The position numbers were made by a program, and so were the translations under genes. Positions 59,787 through 64,000 of a DNA stretch of 64,000 nucleotides are shown one piece after another. The notes beneath the pieces were generated by a model. The model did not search any database and was not told the DNA's origin. It was given only the letters and a program-made list of their open reading frames with translations. Each line of letters starts with the position of its first letter. Position 1 is the first letter of the stretch. Source of the DNA: Pseudomonas putida NBRC 14164. GTDB taxonomy: Bacteria; Pseudomonadota; Gammaproteobacteria; Pseudomonadales; Pseudomonadaceae. The stretch lies in contig NC_021505.1 in assembly GCF_000412675.1 (NCBI RefSeq), positions 5,140,501 through 5,204,500 of the forward strand, in the 5' to 3' direction.

Positions 59787-60901
59787 ACCAGCACCAGATT
59801 GTCACGGTGTACCAGCTCGGGCTCAGCGCTATAGCCGAGGATCGACTCGATACCATCGGACGACTGACCGATGATCTTCTGCGCCTCCAGGGCGCTGTAG
59901 TTGGCCAACCCGCGGGCCACTTCAACACCGTCCGGGCCAACGCACACCACCATCTCGCCACGACGGAAGCTGCCCTGCACGGTCTTCACGCCAACCGGCA
60001 ACAGGCTCTTGTTGGCCTGGCGCAGCGCCTGCACGGCGCCGGCATCCAGCACCAGGGTGCCACGGGTCTGCAGGTGGCCAGCCAGCCACTGCTTGCGCGC
60101 AGCGAGCATGCCGCGCTCGGGCGACAGCAAGGTACCCAGGCGCTCGCCCGCCTTGAGGCGGTCCAGCACGCGCTCGATGCGGCCACCGATGATGATGGTG
60201 TGGGCACCGGAACGGGCGGCCAGGCGCGCGGCGCGCAGTTTAGTCTGCATGCCGCCACGGCCCAGGGCACCACCGGTACCACCGGCCACGGCATCCAGCG
60301 TCGGATCGTCGGCCCGGGCTTCGTAGATCAGCTGGGCTTCGGGGTTGTTGCGCGGGTCGGCGTCGAACATGCCATCGCGGTCGGTGAGGATCACCAGCAG
60401 GTCGGCCTCGACCAGGTTGGCCACCAGCGCTGCCAGGGTGTCGTTGTCGCCGAAGCGGATTTCGTCGGTGACCACGGTGTCGTTTTCGTTGATCACCGGC
60501 ACCACGCCCAGGTCGACCAAGGTGCGCAGGGTGCTGCGGGCGTTCAGGTAACGCTTGCGGTCGGACAGGTCGTCATGGGTCAGCAGGATTTGCGCGGTGT
60601 GCTTGCCGTGTTCGCCGAAGCTCGACTCCCAGGCCTGCACCAGGCGCATCTGGCCGAGCGCGGCAGCGGCCTGCAGCTCGTTCATCGCGCTCGGTCGCGA
60701 AGTCCAACCCAGCTGGCTCATGCCGGCAGCCACGGCCCCGGAGGAGACCAGTACCAACTCCACGCCTGCCTCACGCAGCGCGACCATCTGCTCGACCCAA
60801 ACGGCCATGGCACCGCGGTCGAGGCCCTTGCCATCAGCGGTCAGCAGAGCACTGCCAATCTTCACGACCCAGCGCTTGGCGCCCGTCACCTTGCTTCGCA
60901 T
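59783..60901 (-). CDS. proB: Glutamate 5-kinase
   Basis: 372 residues. First step of proline synthesis. The amino-acid kinase domain has KRWVVKIGSALLT at about residues 9-21, ELVLVSSGAVAAGMSQLGW near 52 and VINENDTVVTDEIRFGDNDT near 145. The C-terminal PUA domain (about 280-370) is present. The start at 60901 gives the standard N-terminus MRSKVTGAKR; longer open sequence upstream overlaps a terminator and obgE. Confidence 0.95.
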   Translation of the reverse strand: MRSKVTGAKRWVVKIGSALLTADGKGLDRGAMAVWVEQMVALREAGVELVLVSSGAVAAGMSQLGWTSRPSAMNELQAAAALGQMRLVQAWESSFGEHGKHTAQILLTHDDLSDRKRYLNARSTLRTLVDLGVVPVINENDTVVTDEIRFGDNDTLAALVANLVEADLLVILTDRDGMFDADPRNNPEAQLIYEARADDPTLDAVAGGTGGALGRGGMQTKLRAARLAARSGAHTIIIGGRIERVLDRLKAGERLGTLLSPERGMLAARKQWLAGHLQTRGTLVLDAGAVQALRQANKSLLPVGVKTVQGSFRRGEMVVCVGPDGVEVARGLANYSALEAQKIIGQSSDGIESILGYSAEPELVHRDNLVLV

Positions 60902-60942
60902 CTTCTTCCAACCTATGTCGAATCTGTAGATACCGTGGATAC

Positions 60943-60970
60943 AAAAACGCCGCTCCAGAGAGCGGCGTTT
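60943..60970 (-). terminator. Terminator of obgE
   Basis: AAACGCCGCTC-caga-GAGCGGCGTTT, an 11-pair stem. Read on the minus strand it is followed by a T run. It lies 17 bases after the obgE stop codon and ahead of proB. Confidence 0.85.
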
Positions 60971-60986
60971 AGTGTACTGCAACCGG

Positions 60987-62213
60987 TCAGTCGCGCACGT
61001 AAATGATTTCCGGACCGTCTTCGTCGTCCTCGAAATCATCATCCCAAGCGTCATCGTCACCGATGTCGTGCACGCTCTTGACGCCAGTACGGCGCAAGGT
61101 ACGCGCGTCGTCCAGGGCCTGCAGCTGGGCACGGGCTTCGTCTTCGATGCGCTGGTCGAGGTCGGCCAGCTCGGCGGCGTAGGCCGGGTCGTTGGCCAGG
61201 CGGTCGGCGCGGTCTTCAAGGTAGCGCATCAGGTCGTGGCTGAGCTTGTCGGTACCCTGCTTGGAGATCGCCGAGATCACGTAGACCGGGCCTTCCCACT
61301 CCAGGCGATCGATCACCTCCTGAACACGCTCATCGCGCTCGTCGTCCATGACCATGTCCGACTTGTTCAGTACCAGCCAACGCTCACGCTCGGCCAGCGA
61401 TGGGCTGAAGCGGGTCAGCTCGTTGACGATCACTTCGGCAGCATCGGCCGGGCTGCTTTCGTCCAGCGGCGCAATGTCCACCAGGTGCAGCAGCACGCGG
61501 GTGCGCGCCAGGTGCTTGAGGAAGCGGATACCCAGGCCGGCACCGTCGGAGGCGCCTTCGATCAGGCCAGGGATGTCGGCGATGACGAAGCTCTTCCAGC
61601 GGTCGACGCTGACCACGCCCAGGTTTGGCACCAGGGTGGTGAACGGGTAATCGGCCACTTTCGGCTTGGCGGCCGAGACCGAGCGGATGAAGGTACTCTT
61701 GCCGGCGTTTGGCAGGCCCAGCAGGCCAACGTCAGCCAACACCTTCATTTCCATCTTCAGGTCGCGCTGGTCACCCGGCTTGCCTGGCGTGGTCTGGCGC
61801 GGTGCACGGTTGGTGCTGGACTTGAAACGGGTGTTGCCCAGGCCGTGCCAGCCGCCTTGGGCGACCATCAGCTTCTGGCCAGGGGTGACCAGGTCACCGA
61901 TCACTTCCTGGGTGGAAGCGTCAATCACGGTGGTACCGACCGGCACGCGCAGGAACAGGTCTTCACCCTTCTTGCCGGTGCAGTCGGTGCTGCCGCCATT
62001 GGAGCCGCGCTGGGCTTCGTGGTGACGGGTGTAGCGGTAGTCGACCAGGGTGTTCAGGTTTTCGTCGGCGACCATGTACACCGAGCCGCCGTCACCGCCG
62101 TCACCGCCGTTAGGGCCACCGTTCTCGATGAACTTCTCGCGACGGAAGCTCATGCAACCGTTGCCGCCGTCACCGGCCTTGACCCGAATCGATACTTCGT
62201 CAACAAACTTCAT
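60987..62213 (-). CDS. obgE: Obg GTPase (ObgE/CgtA)
   Basis: 408 residues. The glycine-rich Obg domain comprises residues 1-158 (VRVKAGDGGNGCMSFRREKF). The G domain has the P-loop LLGLPNAGKSTFIRSVS at about 163-179, DIPGLIEGAS, and NKSD. The acidic C-terminal tail ends DDDFEDDEDGPEIIYVRD. It acts in 50S ribosome assembly. It stands downstream of rpmA and rplU as in most bacteria, but a terminator and an 85-base repeat intervene. Confidence 0.96.
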   Translation of the reverse strand: MKFVDEVSIRVKAGDGGNGCMSFRREKFIENGGPNGGDGGDGGSVYMVADENLNTLVDYRYTRHHEAQRGSNGGSTDCTGKKGEDLFLRVPVGTTVIDASTQEVIGDLVTPGQKLMVAQGGWHGLGNTRFKSSTNRAPRQTTPGKPGDQRDLKMEMKVLADVGLLGLPNAGKSTFIRSVSAAKPKVADYPFTTLVPNLGVVSVDRWKSFVIADIPGLIEGASDGAGLGIRFLKHLARTRVLLHLVDIAPLDESSPADAAEVIVNELTRFSPSLAERERWLVLNKSDMVMDDERDERVQEVIDRLEWEGPVYVISAISKQGTDKLSHDLMRYLEDRADRLANDPAYAAELADLDQRIEDEARAQLQALDDARTLRRTGVKSVHDIGDDDAWDDDFEDDEDGPEIIYVRD

Positions 62214-62258
62214 TAAAACCGCCTCTCGTCGGTAGACGAGTTGAATGAATCAAAAACA

Positions 62259-62345
62259 TGAGGCTCTTGCAAAAATGAGCGCGGCGGCCCCGTACGACCG
62301 TAGAAACCAACGCCGGCAACCCAGACAAACAGCTTTGCAAGAGGC
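62259..62345. repeat. Short element with 15-base terminal inverted repeats between rpmA and obgE
   Basis: TGAGGCTCTTGCAAA (62259-62273) and TTTGCAAGAGGCTCA (62333-62347) are inverted copies with one mismatch, 59 bases apart. They enclose a non-coding, GC-rich core. The size and ends look like a miniature inverted-repeat element; a structured leader of obgE is the alternative. Confidence 0.5.
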
Positions 62346-62357
62346 TCACCACAAACG

Positions 62358-62384
62358 AAAAAGCCCCGTCGCATGACGGGGCTT
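62358..62384 (-). terminator. Terminator of rplU-rpmA
   Basis: AAGCCCCGTC-gcat-GACGGGGCTT, a perfect 10-pair stem. On the minus strand it is followed by a run of T. It is 17 bases after the rpmA stop. Confidence 0.92.
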
Positions 62385-62401
62385 CTGGAGCGACGTCGCG
62401 A

Positions 62402-62659
62402 TTAAGCGGCGACGATGCTCACGTAACGGCGCATGAACTCGCCTTTCTTCTCGAACTTGATCACGCCTTCGATCTTGGCGAACAAGGTGTGGTCCTTGCC
62501 CATGCCAACGCCGTAGCCAGCGTGGAATTCAGTGCCGCGCTGACGGACGATGATGTTGCCTGGCTTGATAACCTGGCCGCCATACATCTTCACGCCAAGG
62601 CGTTTAGATTCTGAGTCGCGACCGTTACGAGTACTACCACCAGCCTTCTTGTGAGCCAT
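62402..62659 (-). CDS. rpmA: 50S ribosomal protein L27
   Basis: 85 residues. [20 protein letters not shown] is the conserved N-terminus that reaches the peptidyl-transferase centre. It is not preceded by the cleavable extension of Firmicutes. The remainder, [20 protein letters not shown], is typical. It follows rplU by 38 bases. Confidence 0.98.
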
Positions 62660-62697
62660 GGTTCAATTCTCCAAATAAATTCAGGGGATCTAGGGGA

Positions 62698-63012
62698 TTA
62701 AGCCTGGATGCCGGTGATTTTGATCTCGGTGAACCACTGGCGGTGGCCCATACGCTTCATGTGGTGCTTACGACGACGGAACTTGATGATGCGAACCTTG
62801 TCGTGGCGGCCTTGCGAAACGACTTCGGCCACTACTTTAGCGCCAGCAACAACTGGAGCACCGATGGTGACTTCTTCACCGTTGGCGACCAGCAGAACGC
62901 GATCGAAAGTCACGGATTCGCCAGTGGCGACTTCCAGTTTTTCGATCTTGAGGAATTCACCTTCAGCGACTTTGTACTGCTTGCCGCCGGTAACGATTAC
63001 TGCGTAAGACAT
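62698..63012 (-). CDS. rplU: 50S ribosomal protein L21
   Basis: 104 residues starting MSYAVIVTGGKQYKVAEGEF. The C-terminal RRKHHMKRMGHRQWFTEIKI is characteristic. RBS GGAGA before ATG 63012. A longer open frame upstream to 63210 is leader sequence. It is divergent from ispB, the standard arrangement in gammaproteobacteria. The upstream 244 bases hold no other gene. Confidence 0.98.
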   Translation of the reverse strand: MSYAVIVTGGKQYKVAEGEFLKIEKLEVATGESVTFDRVLLVANGEEVTIGAPVVAGAKVVAEVVSQGRHDKVRIIKFRRRKHHMKRMGHRQWFTEIKITGIQA

Positions 63013-63256
63013 GGTATTTCTCCGATAATCCTGCTCACCCAGCGCTTTATATGATGAGTATTGGCTGGCATGGCTGCACAAGGCTGGAACGGCCCGGCGC
63101 AATTGCGTAAGGCAGGTGCTGCCCAGGAAGTTAGGGTGCGCGATTGTACGCAACCCTGGTTTTGCTTGCAAGTGCCGCCCCCGGCCCGCTGGCACCGCGC
63201 CTTGACACACCGGTACCCGCGACCTAGCATGCCGCGCAACCTCACTGGAGCAGCCG

Positions 63257-64000
63257 ATGCAACCCCAAACCTTCTACCGCGCGGTGGCTGATGATTTCAG
63301 CGCCGTCGACGAGATCATCAAGAAGCAGCTGACCTCGCGCGTGCCGCTGGTATCGAAGATCGGCGACTATATCACGTCGGCCGGTGGCAAGCGCCTGCGT
63401 CCCCTGCTGGTACTGCTGTGTGGCAAGGCCCTGGGCCGCGAAGGCGACGACCTGCGCCTGCTGGCTGCCACCATCGAATTCCTGCACACCGCCACCCTGC
63501 TGCACGACGACGTGGTCGACATGTCCGGCATGCGCCGTGGCCGCTCCACCGCCAACGCCCTGTGGGGCAACGCGCCGAGCGTGCTGGTGGGCGACTTCCT
63601 TTATTCGCGCTCGTTCGAAATGATGGTCGAACTGGGTTCGATGCCGGTCATGCAGATCCTGTCCAAGGCCACCCGTGTGATTGCCGAAGGTGAAGTGCTG
63701 CAGTTGTCGCGGGTACGCGATGCCAGCACCACCGAGGAAATCTACATGGAGGTGATCCGCGGCAAGACCGCGATGCTGTTCGAAGCCTCGACCCACAGCG
63801 CCGCCGCGCTGGCCGAAGCCACCGACGAGCAGCGCGAAGCCCTGCGCACCTTCGGTGACCACCTGGGCGTGGCCTTCCAGCTGGTCGACGACCTGCTGGA
63901 CTACAAGGGCGACTCGCAAACCCTGGGCAAGAACGTCGGTGACGACCTGGCCGAGGGCAAGCCTACCCTGCCACTGATCTACACCATGCGCGAAGGCACT
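63257..64000 (+). CDS. ispB: Octaprenyl-type polyprenyl diphosphate synthase, N-terminal part (3' end outside window)
   Basis: 248 codons are in the window, starting MQPQTFYRAVADDFSAVDEI with RBS CTGGAG nine bases before the ATG. The first Asp-rich motif is TATLLHDDVVDMSGMRRGRS at about residues 75-94. The second is FQLVDDLLDYKGDSQTLGKN near 215. The GGKRLRP pyrophosphate-binding motif is near 44. It makes the side chain of ubiquinone. Chain length (eight or nine units) cannot be told from this part. Confidence 0.95.
   Translation, partial: MQPQTFYRAVADDFSAVDEIIKKQLTSRVPLVSKIGDYITSAGGKRLRPLLVLLCGKALGREGDDLRLLAATIEFLHTATLLHDDVVDMSGMRRGRSTANALWGNAPSVLVGDFLYSRSFEMMVELGSMPVMQILSKATRVIAEGEVLQLSRVRDASTTEEIYMEVIRGKTAMLFEASTHSAAALAEATDEQREALRTFGDHLGVAFQLVDDLLDYKGDSQTLGKNVGDDLAEGKPTLPLIYTMREGT

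Noticed and set aside
1..64000. CRISPR arrays, prophage or integrative elements
   Set aside because: No regularly spaced direct repeats of 25-40 bases, no integrase or phage structural genes, and neither tRNA gene is flanked by a repeated 3' end.

Overview
The window reads as the chromosome of a fluorescent pseudomonad of the Pseudomonas putida group. Three things point there: the gene order (mqo; hpt/upp/uraA; hemH; a MerR-phr light cluster; murI-moeB-prmC-prfA-hemA; lolB-ispE-tRNA-Gln-prs-rplY-pth-ychF; mksFEB; proB-obgE-rpmA-rplU/ispB), the abundant REP elements of about 35 bp ending in CTCCCACA, and uniformly GC-rich codon use. No phage, insertion sequence with a transposase, or CRISPR array was seen. 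Both edges cut genes: mqo lacks its 5' part and ispB lacks its 3' part.

Layout. 1-5.2 kb: malate oxidation (mqo), two small conserved proteins, a cupin, and purine/pyrimidine salvage (hpt diverging from upp-uraA). 5.2-12.5 kb: yfcH-hemH on the minus strand diverges from a plus-strand block encoding a renalase-like flavoenzyme, a TudS-DUF1722 protein (RudS type), a B12-independent LitR/PplR-type MerR regulator, a CPD photolyase and an atypical SDR. Two copies of a T(G/A)TACA-N12-TGTACA-type box precede the first two genes of the block, so it looks like a light-controlled photoprotection island. 12.6-17.9 kb: pagL and the overlapping housekeeping operon hemA-prfA-prmC-moeB-murI. 17.9-18.95 kb: a gene-free kilobase with tandem repeats, two long inverted repeat copies and a hexanucleotide microsatellite. 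18.95-25.8 kb: TPR lipoprotein, lolB, ispE, tRNA-Gln, prs, rplY, pth, ychF.

25.9-35.2 kb: a SulP transporter, then a minus-strand run with a tripartite efflux set (outer membrane factor, HlyD adaptor, DUF2955 membrane protein), an AI-2E family exporter, a CPA2 antiporter, PPK2 and a YcaC-type hydrolase. 35.5-40.4 kb: an NTF2-like protein, NCS1 permease and aldehyde dehydrogenase in tandem, and a DUF3422 membrane protein. 40.4-44.8 kb: a large MscS-type channel and the alkylation repair pair alkA and ada. 44.9-50.3 kb: an iron-starvation type ECF sigma/FecR pair, two MFS transporters and a second FecR with no sigma gene.

50.3-64 kb: tRNA-Met with a near-consensus promoter, a LysE exporter, a LysR regulator with a REP pair in its leader, an M15 peptidase, rimI with a divergent holD (psi clamp-loader subunit) upstream, the MksFEB condensin without its MksG nuclease, creA-proB, obgE, rpmA, rplU, and the start of ispB. 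Most genes are ordinary core functions. The most interesting parts are the light island, the inverted-repeat kilobase, the composition change and promoter inside ispE, the orphan FecR, and the cryptic psi subunit.
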